A DNA stretch of 43,629 bases, from the NCBI GenBank assembly GCA_029251525.1, contig JAQXDE010000013.1, positions 1 to 43,629 of the forward strand, given 5' to 3'. The position numbers and the translations under genes are program-made. This DNA is from Saprospiraceae bacterium. Its GTDB lineage: Bacteria; Bacteroidota; Bacteroidia; Chitinophagales; Saprospiraceae. The notes under the pieces are model-generated. The model ran no database searches, was not told the DNA's origin, and saw only the letters and a program-made list of their open reading frames with translations. This document shows, piece by piece, positions 1 to 8,453 of the stretch. Positions within the stretch are counted from its first letter, which is position 1, and each line of letters opens with the position of its first letter.

Positions 1-123
1 GTTGCTATTGGAATCTCTGACCAATTTCAAATTCCAATTAAATTTATCGGAATTGGAGAAGGTGTTGATGACTTGGCTATTTTTAATAAAAAGAAATTCG
101 TGGAGACGTTTTTTGAGAAGTAG
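1..123 (+). CDS. ftsY: Signal recognition particle receptor FtsY, C-terminal end (partial)
   Basis: The window opens inside this gene. The last 40 codons read in frame 1 and stop at TAG 121-123. FtsY is the SRP receptor GTPase that docks ribosome-nascent chain complexes at the inner membrane. The visible end carries the family's conserved tail: IPIKFIGIGEGVDDLAIFN followed by a short aromatic/acidic end. GIGE is the closing-loop motif of the SRP GTPase G domain, and the DDL..F segment follows it in nearly all FtsY and Ffh proteins. The catalytic P-loop and the rest of the G domain lie outside the window. A strong hairpin terminator follows at 155-193. The family call is secure although only the end is present. 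Confidence 0.9.
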   Translation, partial: VAIGISDQFQIPIKFIGIGEGVDDLAIFNKKKFVETFFEK

Positions 124-154
124 AATTAGTAAAATATTGCAATTAAAAAGAGAA

Positions 155-193
155 GCTACTTCAAAATCAATTTGAAGTAGCCTCCTTTTTTTT
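155..193. terminator. Bidirectional intrinsic terminator between ftsY and the MFS gene
   Basis: A perfect 11-bp stem (155-165 with 171-181) with a 5-nt loop is followed by a T-run on the + strand (186-193). On the minus strand the complement also gives a T-rich tail. It lies between convergent genes, so it can end both. Confidence 0.85.
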
Positions 194-207
194 ATTAAAA
201 TATGAAA

Positions 208-1554
208 TTAAATAGCTTTTGGCTGCCATTTTCCCCGTGTAAAATAAAGTATCCCAAACAATACAATTAGTATTGCTGGGAAAACAGCTAAATTATCCAA
301 TGTAGCCTGCCCTGCAGCAAGATCTGCAGCCTCTTCAGCTAATCCATTAGCAATAGCAGAAGCTCTTTCTGTATCTAACCACCCCCCAATCACAGGTTGC
401 CATAATGAAGTTGCAAACATACCAACTCCACCTATAAAAGATAACCCAAGTGCACCAGTTTGGGGTGTATATTCAGCAGCAGCACCAATCATTGTTGGCC
501 AAAAATACATCACTCCTATTGCAAAAAGAACAGCCGCAAAATAAACCATTCCCCCAGTTGCAACACTCATCAATCCAATTCCTAAAGTAGCAACAACAGC
601 TGATCCAAATAACACACCTATTGGCTTAAATTTATGAATAAGTGGACCTCCAAAGTATCTACCTACAGCCATTAATCCTGTAATCATTGCCAAAATCAAC
701 ATTGGATGAGCTCCTGAATTTCCCAATATCTTTTCTACCCATTGCTGTGTCCCTAATTCTGCAGTCGCAGTCAATGTCATACATAATGCCAATATCGAAT
801 ATAATAATCCAAAATATTGATAAATTAACCCTGCAACCAATACAATCAAACCATATTTCAAATAAGTACTGGCCTCTCCTGGAAACCATTGTTGCAATGT
901 TAAATCAGAAGCAGCAATAAGAACTAACCCAAATACTATAGTTAAATATATCGGCGGAAATAATTTTTTAAAATCAATAGCTTCTGACTCTGGCTCTTCA
1001 GGAAATTGTTGGCCAAATATCATCCAAGCATAAATCAAGGTAGGAATCAACATAATAGCAATTTGTAATTGCCAGCCTAAACCTAGGTTAGTCATCAATG
1101 CAGAAACCAGGGCTCCAATTACGATTCCGCCCGGAAACCAAACATGAAACTTATTTAACATTGTTGTTTTATTGCCGTCAAACATATTTGCAATCATTGG
1201 ATTACAGGCAGCCTCAACAGATCCATTTGCAAAACCAATAAAAAAAGTTGAAATCAATAATGTCCAAAAACCTCCAGCAAAGATGGTCATGATAAGCCCA
1301 AGGAGGTGAGTGATAAATGCAACCCACATGATCTTTCGAGGTCCAACTGCATTGTATAAGGGTCCTCCAATCATAGTTGCAATTGGAAACCCTAGGAATG
1401 CCATAGCATTTACCCAGCCTAACTCTGTGTCAGTCAATTTAAAATCAACTCCAAGCTGTGAAAGAATTCCTGCTCTAATTGCAAAGGTCATTGCAGTAAC
1501 GGTAAGAGCTATACAACTTGCGTTAAATAGTCTTCCCTTGTTAATTGTAGCCAT
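208..1554 (-). CDS. Major facilitator superfamily transporter
   Basis: This 448-residue protein is hydrophobic throughout, with about 12 predicted membrane helices, the usual MFS length. The loop after helix 2 has a GGPLYNAVGPRK stretch that fits the MFS motif-A position (G-x-x-x-D/N-x-x-G-x-[RK]-x-[RK]). A second, similar loop, GGPLIHKFKP, lies in the C-terminal half, as expected from the internal duplication of the family. Many Gly and Pro residues sit in the helices, and a short acidic loop (PEEPESEAID) lies between the two halves. General resemblance is to sugar or nucleoside MFS carriers of Bacteroidota, but no substrate can be assigned. The ATG at 1552-1554 is the natural start, since the helix-1 region follows it directly. 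The gene stands alone and converges on ftsY. Confidence 0.85.
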   Translation of the reverse strand: MATINKGRLFNASCIALTVTAMTFAIRAGILSQLGVDFKLTDTELGWVNAMAFLGFPIATMIGGPLYNAVGPRKIMWVAFITHLLGLIMTIFAGGFWTLLISTFFIGFANGSVEAACNPMIANMFDGNKTTMLNKFHVWFPGGIVIGALVSALMTNLGLGWQLQIAIMLIPTLIYAWMIFGQQFPEEPESEAIDFKKLFPPIYLTIVFGLVLIAASDLTLQQWFPGEASTYLKYGLIVLVAGLIYQYFGLLYSILALCMTLTATAELGTQQWVEKILGNSGAHPMLILAMITGLMAVGRYFGGPLIHKFKPIGVLFGSAVVATLGIGLMSVATGGMVYFAAVLFAIGVMYFWPTMIGAAAEYTPQTGALGLSFIGGVGMFATSLWQPVIGGWLDTERASAIANGLAEEAADLAAGQATLDNLAVFPAILIVLFGILYFTRGKWQPKAI

Positions 1555-1767
1555 AAAATGTTTGTTTTTCGTTTTGTAATTATTTTCTAAAATACCAAAA
1601 ACTCAAAGCAAGCTTCTAGTTTATAGTAATCAATAGTCAATATAGCAAAAAATAAAATGATTTATAAGCAACATGTATTTTTTACACTAAGAATGATAAA
1701 ATAGAAAGCGATTACAAATTTATTTTGCAATCGCATATTAAGTTTGAAACTAAATTTAAGGTGACTA

Positions 1768-1929
1768 CTATTCCTCCTTCCTTTTCTTCCATCTTCCCTC
1801 TTCCTTTAGCACTTTGGTTATCATCCATTCTAACTGGCCATTCATACTACGAAATTCATCCGCAGCCCATTTCTCAACTAGCTTCATAGTTTCTTCATCT
1901 ACTCTAAGTACAAATTTCTTTTTTTCCAT
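1768..1929 (-). CDS. Arc-like ribbon-helix-helix DNA-binding protein, 53 aa
   Basis: This small ORF begins at ATG 1927-1929 (minus) and encodes 53 residues. The N-terminal strand KKFVLRVDEETMKLVEKWA fits the beta strand and first helix of Arc/MetJ ribbon-helix-helix repressors. RSMNGQLEWMITKVLKEEG fits the second helix, with the conserved N-x-[QE] turn. A basic tail ends the protein. RHH proteins bind DNA as dimers, the paired beta strands entering the major groove. It lies about 120 bp downstream of the SPFH gene on the same strand, so the two are likely cotranscribed. Whether it represses its own operon or has another target cannot be seen. Confidence 0.75.
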   Translation of the reverse strand: MEKKKFVLRVDEETMKLVEKWAADEFRSMNGQLEWMITKVLKEEGRWKKRKEE

Positions 1930-2050
1930 AACAATACATTTACACCCCTAAAATACTAAATGAAATGTTGGATTTCTCCAATATTTCATTCAATTTTTTG
2001 CAAAAAAAATATCCATGACACAGTTTCAACCGTGCCACAGATTTTATGTT

Positions 2051-2923
2051 TTAAGTATTTAAAGTTCCAGTATTTAAAACTGGAGTCGCTTCCTGATCTG
2101 AACAAAGCACCACCATCAAGTTGCTCACCATTGCCGCTTTCTTATCTTCATCCAAATCAATAATTTTTTTCTCAGAAAGTGCTTCCAACGCATGCTCCAC
2201 CATTCCAACTGCCCCTTCCACTATTTTGAAACGAGCAGAAACAATCGCTTCAGCTTGTTGTCGTTTTAGCATAGCACTTGCAATTTCTGGAGCATAAGCT
2301 AAATAGCCAATTCTTGCCTCCAAAACTTCCAAGCCTGCCATCGATAGTCGATTAGTCAATTCCTCTTCCATTGCTTCATTGACTTCTTCCAATCCTGAAC
2401 GTAAAGTTGTTTCCAATTGGTCATCATCAAAATTGTCATAAGGATAACGACTTGCCAAAATCCGTACAGCAGCATCACTTTGGATTCTTACAAAGCTTTC
2501 ATAATCATCCACTTCAAAAGCTGCTTTATAGGTATCACTTACTTTCCAAACCAAAATTGAACTAATTAAAATTGGATTACCCATTTTATCATTTACTTTA
2601 ACTCGCTCCGTTTCGAAGTTACGTGCTCTAAGTGAAATTTTTGATTTACTGTAAAATGGAATGACCCAAAAGAATCCATTTTCTTTTACTGTACCTACAT
2701 ACTTTCCAAATAAAACTAATACTCTTGATCCATTTGGATTAACCAAAAAGAAGCCAGGAATTAGAAATATGGCAACTGGAATTAGCACAACTACAAAGGG
2801 TTTTTGAATAACTACAACTCCATATATTATCAAAGCAATTATTACAAATAAAACGATAAGTACTAAATAACCTGAAATAGGTTTTGTTATTTTTTCGAAT
2901 TTTTGATTTTTTTCAACTTCCAT
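2051..2923 (-). CDS. SPFH/band 7 domain membrane protein
   Basis: The 290-residue protein has two closely spaced N-terminal membrane helices (about residues 18-38 and 43-61), then an SPFH (stomatin/prohibitin/flotillin/HflK) domain. The domain starts with VNPNGSRVLVLFGKYVGTV, typical of these proteins, and continues through KISLRARNFETERVKVNDK and a W-K-V-x-D strand. A helical region with the usual alternating A/E/K pattern (about residues 195-255) follows and is the likely oligomerisation part. SPFH proteins form large membrane-attached rings and scaffolds; in bacteria they often regulate membrane proteases or membrane order. No NfeD partner is adjacent; the neighbour is a small Arc-like protein on the same strand. 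The start ATG at 2921-2923 is preceded by an AT-rich leader. Confidence 0.85.
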   Translation of the reverse strand: MEVEKNQKFEKITKPISGYLVLIVLFVIIALIIYGVVVIQKPFVVVLIPVAIFLIPGFFLVNPNGSRVLVLFGKYVGTVKENGFFWVIPFYSKSKISLRARNFETERVKVNDKMGNPILISSILVWKVSDTYKAAFEVDDYESFVRIQSDAAVRILASRYPYDNFDDDQLETTLRSGLEEVNEAMEEELTNRLSMAGLEVLEARIGYLAYAPEIASAMLKRQQAEAIVSARFKIVEGAVGMVEHALEALSEKKIIDLDEDKKAAMVSNLMVVLCSDQEATPVLNTGTLNT

Positions 2924-3293
2924 AATTTTAATTATTTTAATGTTAAAACAATATCATAAATATATCATACTACTTTCTTAGAAAGAAGAGATTTCGATGA
3001 AAGAATTAAAATTTTCGATTAAAAAAATCTGAAGGGATTCAATAATTAAAGGAACTAGTCTTTTTTTCTATATTTGTTTTTCAATCAAAAAAAAATTGAA
3101 CCTGATACAATTGAATTAATAATTTATAACCAAAAATATACTGATTTACTCCTTTAAACGATCATCAATACTTTTCAAAATCTAATTTATCCTTAAATAA
3201 ACTGGTTGTCCAAGGTCAAAAAAACTCAATAATTATTCTATTTTTAATGTTTTTCGATCATACCCTAAATCAAAATAAAAGTCTTAGATATAA
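2924..3293. other. Intergenic region with no recognisable gene
   Basis: About 370 bp of very AT-rich sequence lie between two divergent genes, so it should hold both promoters. On the minus strand a TATATTTA close to the SPFH start resembles a Bacteroidota -7 box, but weakly. No ORF, hairpin terminator or repeat stands out. Confidence 0.5.
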
Positions 3294-5045
3294 ATGAAAA
3301 TAGCAAATTTTAAAGTTGACACAAGTCTTACCTCTATTCTGGGTGAAAACTATAGATCAACAGAAGCTGCCATAAAAGAATTAGTAGATAATGCATGGGA
3401 TGCTGATTCTGCTCAATTGAAAATAATAATGCCTGAACCTTTTGCAAAGGCAGAAATTATTATTGAGGACAACGGCTCCGGAATGACAGAAAAGGAAATT
3501 AGGAATGAATATTTATTTATAGCAAGAAGTAGAACTTCCCGAAAAGGAGAAATCACACCTCTAAAAAAACGAAAAGTAAAAGGTAGAAAGGGAATTGGAA
3601 AATTTGCAGGATTATTAGTTGCAGGAGAGATGCAACTAATCTCTAAGGCTCGAGGTAAAGAAACAACCGTTACCATTGTCAAAGATGAAATCTTAAAGTG
3701 GAAAGATGATTTGGAGAAATTAGATTTAAAAATCACTACTAAAGACTGCACCAAAGATGATAAGGGAACAACTATCATTTTGCGACAACTGAATCAGAAT
3801 TTGAATTTCCCTAATCCGGTAAGGTTAAGCCAAATACTCTTAACAGAATATGGGAGAGAGAATGGGTTTGAGATACTCATTAATGACAAATCCTTAGATA
3901 TTCAAGATCTTGTTGGATATTCCGAAAATGGCACTTCAGTTACAAAATTGGCTGGTAAAGTCAATTATTCATTTACCATTTCAGAAGGAAAAAAGAAATT
4001 AAAACAATCAGGAATTGCCATCAGAGTAAAAGGGAAAATAATTGGAAAACCGACCTACTTTGGATTAGAAGAAGAGGATGATATTCCTAAAATATTACTA
4101 AAGAAAATATATGCAGAAGTTGAAGTCGATGGATTAGCCGACGATATCACAGCAGACTGGGGGGCTATTTTTGAAAACTCAAAAAAACTAGAAGAGGTTA
4201 AAAAATTAATCAAACCTAAAATAAAAAAAGCAATCCAATATGCTTACAGCCAACAAATCCATATAGCAAAAACCAAAATTGAAAATAAAATTTCAAAAGA
4301 CCTCCAACAACTCCCAAGCCACAAAAGAGATTTTGCGAAAAGATCATTGGACAAGGTACTCAAATCATATTATAATGAATCTGATGAAAAAATAAATACT
4401 ATTATTTCAGTTGTCCTAGATACTATTGAAAAAGACGAATACCACGAAGTCTTATCAAATATAAAATCTTCTTCTACAAAAAAAACTAAGGATTTTGCAA
4501 TAGCTCTTTCACAATTTGGTACTGTTGAATCATCTTTGATTGGAGGACAAACAAAAAACAGAAGTACTTTTTTAGATTTTTTCGAACGATTAATTTCTAA
4601 TAATAAAACGACTGAAAAAGAGATACACCAATCATTTGAAAACAATTTATGGTTACTAGACGAGCAATTTCCAATGATGACTTCCAACGCAATATTAAAT
4701 AAAATTTCTAATGATTTTTTATCTCCAAAATTAAAAAGTAATCATAAAAACAAAAAGCCTTTTTTAATTCTTTGTCAAGATTATAAGAATAACATATTAT
4801 TAATCAGATTAAAAGCTCCAAGCCATACCATTGATAAAATTGATAAAACTCAAGCAGAACAATATCGAAAAGTATTAAAAACTATGTTTCCAAATTCTGA
4901 TGTCTCCATCTTAATCATTGGAAAAGATATTGCACCAGACTTAAAATCAAGTTCAGTAAATAACACTATCATTTTATACAATTACCAAAATTTAGTCTCT
5001 TCTGTAAAGAATAGATTGAGCTGGCTCGCAAAACAATCTAACTAA
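3294..5045 (+). CDS. GHKL (Hsp90/MutL/MORC-type) ATPase with nuclease-like C-terminal region
   Basis: This is a 583-residue protein. The N-terminal GHKL ATPase fold is clear: N box EAAIKELVDNAWDAD (residues 24-38, with E29, N33 and D36), DNGSGM (59-64), the glycine lid GRKGIGKFA (97-105) and a KGTT strand (157-160). GHKL proteins close as ATP-driven clamps. The middle is lysine-rich and helical. Near residue 440 a FENNLWLLDEQF motif resembles the segment that precedes PD-(D/E)XK-type nuclease domains in DUF4263 (Shedu-like) proteins. A strand-turn-strand follows: D496, then LIRLKAP (503-509) and Q520/Y524. In active relatives that strand reads E-L-K; here the Glu position is Arg, so the domain may be inactive or my alignment may be shifted. 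It stands alone, without toxin or restriction partners. A role in phage defence or DNA/RNP remodelling is plausible but not shown. Confidence 0.75.
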   Translation: MKIANFKVDTSLTSILGENYRSTEAAIKELVDNAWDADSAQLKIIMPEPFAKAEIIIEDNGSGMTEKEIRNEYLFIARSRTSRKGEITPLKKRKVKGRKGIGKFAGLLVAGEMQLISKARGKETTVTIVKDEILKWKDDLEKLDLKITTKDCTKDDKGTTIILRQLNQNLNFPNPVRLSQILLTEYGRENGFEILINDKSLDIQDLVGYSENGTSVTKLAGKVNYSFTISEGKKKLKQSGIAIRVKGKIIGKPTYFGLEEEDDIPKILLKKIYAEVEVDGLADDITADWGAIFENSKKLEEVKKLIKPKIKKAIQYAYSQQIHIAKTKIENKISKDLQQLPSHKRDFAKRSLDKVLKSYYNESDEKINTIISVVLDTIEKDEYHEVLSNIKSSSTKKTKDFAIALSQFGTVESSLIGGQTKNRSTFLDFFERLISNNKTTEKEIHQSFENNLWLLDEQFPMMTSNAILNKISNDFLSPKLKSNHKNKKPFLILCQDYKNNILLIRLKAPSHTIDKIDKTQAEQYRKVLKTMFPNSDVSILIIGKDIAPDLKSSSVNNTIILYNYQNLVSSVKNRLSWLAKQSN

Positions 5046-5054
5046 GTCAAAAAA

Positions 5055-5092
5055 GGAAGCTGGTAATATTGTTATCCTATCAGCTTTCTTTT
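5055..5092 (+). terminator. Intrinsic terminator after the GHKL ATPase gene
   Basis: An 11-bp stem with three G-U pairs (5055-5065 with 5078-5088) encloses a 12-nt loop and ends in a T-rich run, 10 bp after the stop codon. Confidence 0.7.
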
Positions 5093-5157
5093 AATTTACT
5101 CTTATAAATCAGTGTTTCTAACTTCAGCTATTCACAATATATTGATAATATTACAAC

Positions 5158-6501
5158 ATGAAAAACTCAAAACCTAAATTCATTTTTCTTTTTATATTTA
5201 TCACTTCTATCTCTCTTTTTTCCCAAAAAGAAATATTGCAGTCAGGTCCAATGGTTGGTTATTCAACTATGAAGGAAGTTTTGCTTTGGGTACAAACCAA
5301 TGAGGCAGCTGAGGTACATTTCGAATACTGGAATATCAAAAATCCAACTAAAAAAATAAAAACAGTTTCAGCTACTACTTCTAAAACTGATGCCTTCGTT
5401 GCACACCTTTTGGCCGACCAATTAGAACCTTCAGAAAAATATAACTTTAAACTTTTTATCAATAATCAAAAAATAGATCGTCCCTACCCACTTCAATTTG
5501 AATCACAACCACTTTGGTTGTGGAGAGGTGATGCTCCAGATTTTTCATTTGCCGCAGGAAGCTGTAATTATGTGAGCGAAAAAAAATATGATCGTCCAGG
5601 AGATCCCTATGGGAGTAACTATCAAATTTTTGAAACGATTGCCAAGCAACAACCGCAATTTATGATGTGGTTAGGTGATAACTTTTATTTACGCGAAGCA
5701 GATTGGAATAGTAAAACAGGAATCCTTCATCGCTACACCCATACCCGTTCTCTTCCAGAAATGCAAGCTATGTTAGGTGGAATGCATCACTATGCTATTT
5801 GGGATGACCATGATTTTGGACCAAATAACTCAGATCGAAGTTTTCCATTAAAACGAGTGACAGAGAAAGCTTTTAAAAATTTTTTCCCAAACCCAAATTA
5901 TATTTACGACGAAGGAGTTACTGGTCATATACAATGGGCAGATTGTGAATTCTTTATGCTTGATAATAGATACTGGAGAACTCCAAATAAAAGAAGTGAT
6001 ATTGAAAATCCAGAAACTTTAGGAGAAGAACAAATTGAATGGTTATTAGATGCTTTGGTAAATAGTTATGCCTCTTTTAAATTTGTAGTCGTTGGTGGCC
6101 AATTTTTAAATCCATTAATAAAAGGTGAGAATCACTCTAAGTGTGCCCCTAAAGAGAGGAGAAAAATAATAGAAGCAATTCAAAAATTAAGAATCAATGG
6201 AATCGTTTTTTTAACTGGAGATGTTCATCATACTGAATTATCAGAGTATAAAATTACAGGAGGTTATCCAATTTATGATCTAACCGTTTCGCCATTGACC
6301 TCTGGTGTTTCTGGAAGAGATGCGGATAAAAATCCTTTGCAGGTTGAGGGAACATTAGTCACTAACAAAACTTTCGCAAAAATGGATGTTTTTGGTTCGC
6401 AAAAAAAACGAACATTGCGAATTACCATTTTGGGAAGTGATGGACAAGAATATTGGAAAAAGGAAATTAAAGCTTCAGATTTGAAATTTGGAAAAAAATA
6501 A
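5158..6501 (+). CDS. PhoD-like alkaline phosphatase / metallophosphoesterase, exported
   Basis: This 447-residue protein starts with a signal peptide (hydrophobic residues 8-21, cleavage near FSQ). An N-terminal beta-sandwich domain (about 25-115) follows, as in PhoD enzymes. The metallophosphatase core has its metal-binding motifs in order: AAGSC (132-136), WLGDN (171-175), WDDHDFG (215-221) and LTGDVHH (352-358). PhoD enzymes are Fe/Ca-dependent phosphatases and phosphodiesterases acting in the periplasm or outside the cell, often on phosphodiesters or polyphosphate-like substrates. All key Asp, Asn and His residues are present, so activity is expected. Length is close to other Bacteroidota PhoD-family proteins. 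It is monocistronic, with terminators on both sides. Its phosphate regulation cannot be judged from the sequence. Confidence 0.88.
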   Translation: MKNSKPKFIFLFIFITSISLFSQKEILQSGPMVGYSTMKEVLLWVQTNEAAEVHFEYWNIKNPTKKIKTVSATTSKTDAFVAHLLADQLEPSEKYNFKLFINNQKIDRPYPLQFESQPLWLWRGDAPDFSFAAGSCNYVSEKKYDRPGDPYGSNYQIFETIAKQQPQFMMWLGDNFYLREADWNSKTGILHRYTHTRSLPEMQAMLGGMHHYAIWDDHDFGPNNSDRSFPLKRVTEKAFKNFFPNPNYIYDEGVTGHIQWADCEFFMLDNRYWRTPNKRSDIENPETLGEEQIEWLLDALVNSYASFKFVVVGGQFLNPLIKGENHSKCAPKERRKIIEAIQKLRINGIVFLTGDVHHTELSEYKITGGYPIYDLTVSPLTSGVSGRDADKNPLQVEGTLVTNKTFAKMDVFGSQKKRTLRITILGSDGQEYWKKEIKASDLKFGKK

Positions 6502-6540
6502 AAACCATCTTTCTAAAAATTTAAATTCTAAATCAAAAAA

Positions 6541-6571
6541 AGGGAACAGCTTCATAATTGCTATTCCCTTT
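6541..6571. terminator. Bidirectional terminator between convergent genes
   Basis: The stem is 6541-6550 with 6560-6569 and has one internal mismatch. Poly-A precedes it and poly-T follows, so both strands end in a U-run. It sits between the phosphatase (+) and hydroxylase (-) genes. Confidence 0.8.
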
Positions 6572-6596
6572 TATACTTAATTTGAATCTTCTCCCT

Positions 6597-7355
6597 CTAC
6601 TCTCTTGTTGTGGCTTTGTCAAAAGTAGAATCATAATCTTCTCTAACTGTCCCCATCAATCTATCCCAAATAAGAAAATACAACCCATAATTACCATCGA
6701 ATCTTTTGTGATGTAAATTATGTGCTACAGAAGTATTGATATATTTTCCAATCCATGTCTTGTGAAACCCTCTTGGATAAAGTTCGAACCCAAGGTGTCC
6801 ATAAACATTATAAAATATTTGAAATAAAAAGAAAAGTCCAATCGAAGAAATATGAACAGGAACCGTAAATGCAATCAAAGGAACAATCATCGCCTCCAAA
6901 AATCCTTCAATGGGATGAAAAGCATAAGCTGTCCAGGGAGATGGATTAGTTGATTTATGATGAACGAGGTGAACATATTTATATAAAATGGGATGATGCA
7001 TTCCTCGATGCATCCAATAAAAATAAGAGTCATGCAAAAAAAACATCCACACCCAAGTGATTATATAATAACCTAAACTATGATCATTAAAGTTAAAGTA
7101 AATATTTGTTTGAGGCATGTAAAAATAAAATACAACCAAAGCCACAGTTGCAAAAATAGTAACTGAAACCAAAGAATACATGATATCTCGGAAGTAGTCT
7201 TTATTCTTAGGCATTTTCTTTTGCACTTTTCTAAACCACATTGGTTTTTTAAGAATGAAGTAAAACAAAATAAATGCGCCACCTGCAAAAAGAAAATAGT
7301 CCTTCACAACTCCAAAAGCTTCTCGAAGCCAAAATTCCATAAATGATCCCTCCAT
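6597..7355 (-). CDS. Membrane fatty acid hydroxylase / sterol desaturase family protein
   Basis: This 252-residue protein has 4-5 membrane helices and the eight-histidine di-iron signature of the family. The boxes are HDSYFYWMHRGMHH (108-121), HLVHH (129-133) and HNLHH (212-216), with a further H147 in AYAFHPIEG. Members are non-heme di-iron monooxygenases acting on membrane lipids (fatty acid 2-hydroxylase, carotenoid hydroxylase, sterol desaturase, alkylglycerol monooxygenase). The exact substrate cannot be read from sequence. Two starts are possible: ATG 7353-7355 or ATG 7338-7340, five codons in. A GGAGG sequence overlaps the first start and lies 8 nt before the second, which favours the second (247 aa). 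It is a single gene, convergent with the phosphatase. Confidence 0.85.
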   Translation of the reverse strand: MEGSFMEFWLREAFGVVKDYFLFAGGAFILFYFILKKPMWFRKVQKKMPKNKDYFRDIMYSLVSVTIFATVALVVFYFYMPQTNIYFNFNDHSLGYYIITWVWMFFLHDSYFYWMHRGMHHPILYKYVHLVHHKSTNPSPWTAYAFHPIEGFLEAMIVPLIAFTVPVHISSIGLFFLFQIFYNVYGHLGFELYPRGFHKTWIGKYINTSVAHNLHHKRFDGNYGLYFLIWDRLMGTVREDYDSTFDKATTRE

Positions 7356-8389
7356 AATATTTTTGTTAAAATAGAATAAATAATTACAATTGACTATTTG
7401 TTTCTAATGAATCGTTAAAAAATAAAGAAGCTGTAAAACAATTTTTTCTACAAAAATCTCTCTTATAGCGCCCTTTACCTTTGCTTAAATCTTATAGTAA
7501 ACTATTCCATTTATTAACTGATATTTATTTTATTAACAACTCAATCTTCTTCCATCATTAACTGATATTACCAGGATCAAACCTGATATCAAAGCCAAAT
7601 TTTCTTAATTCAACAATATCCGTTATTTGTGAGTTATAACAAATTACTATTCTTTATTTAAAAAGTTGTACCCTTTACTCGTCTATAATTGCTATTATTT
7701 TCTCTTGAAATATTACATAACCAAGGCTACGTTTACAACATATTAGGATTGATAATATTTTGAGTCGGCATATTTACTACTGCCATGTATGTCCCTACAA
7801 TCATTTTGATTTTCTCTACTCTATTTTTATTTATAGTCAAATCGGAAGCACTATCTTTACAGTTAGGTTATATTAACCATTCTAAAATATTTAACCTTAT
7901 CTCCCTTTTATAAAAAACTTACTAATCGCTTTTCATTTATGGCTTTTACTATATTACTAGTCAAAAATACGGAAATATGAAACAATAAAACACATAGAAA
8001 TACACCTCTTAAAAAAGAACTAAATCTGGAATAACCATTTGGTAACAGATAAAAACTCAAATGTTCTTATCCTTGAAATATCAACTTCAATTTTTTCAAA
8101 TCCAATAATTGTAAAAGAAATTAAAAAATTTAATTGTTTATAAAAGTACCACATGCCAAATTAGCATCGATAAATGGACAATAATAATTGTAAGTGATAA
8201 TTCAAATATAGTTTAGGTCGACAATTTAGACACAAAATGCTCTTTAATGGTGGGGGATGAAGTAAATGTAAAAAGGTGATATTAGAGCTACTTTATTAAG
8301 TACTTAGATTTCCATTTTAGCTATATTTTAACTAATAGAAAACAAATTGAGGATTTGGTTACTATTAATACCAATAAAATCAAAACAAA
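7356..8389. other. Long gene-free region
   Basis: About 1.03 kb is broken by stops in all frames. I find no coding remnant I can name on either strand. A short direct repeat, TTAACTGATATT, occurs at 7513-7524 and 7558-7569. The minus strand from about 7500 to 7750 has short open stretches that might be an old decayed gene, but no family is recognisable. No tRNA or structured RNA was seen. Confidence 0.4.
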
Positions 8390-8421
8390 AACCTGATCTC
8401 CTACTTACGGAGGATCAGGTT
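8390..8421 (-). terminator. Intrinsic terminator of the decarboxylase gene
   Basis: The stem is 8390-8401 with 8409-8421 and has one bulged base. On the minus strand it is followed by TTTTTGTTTTGATT. It lies 33 bp beyond the decarboxylase stop codon. Confidence 0.8.
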
Positions 8422-8453
8422 ATATTTTGAATTAAGAAGATATTTAAACTTAA

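Noticed and set aside
7356-8389. Possible decayed gene on the minus strand
   Set aside because: Only short open stretches without a recognisable motif; nothing to support a family.
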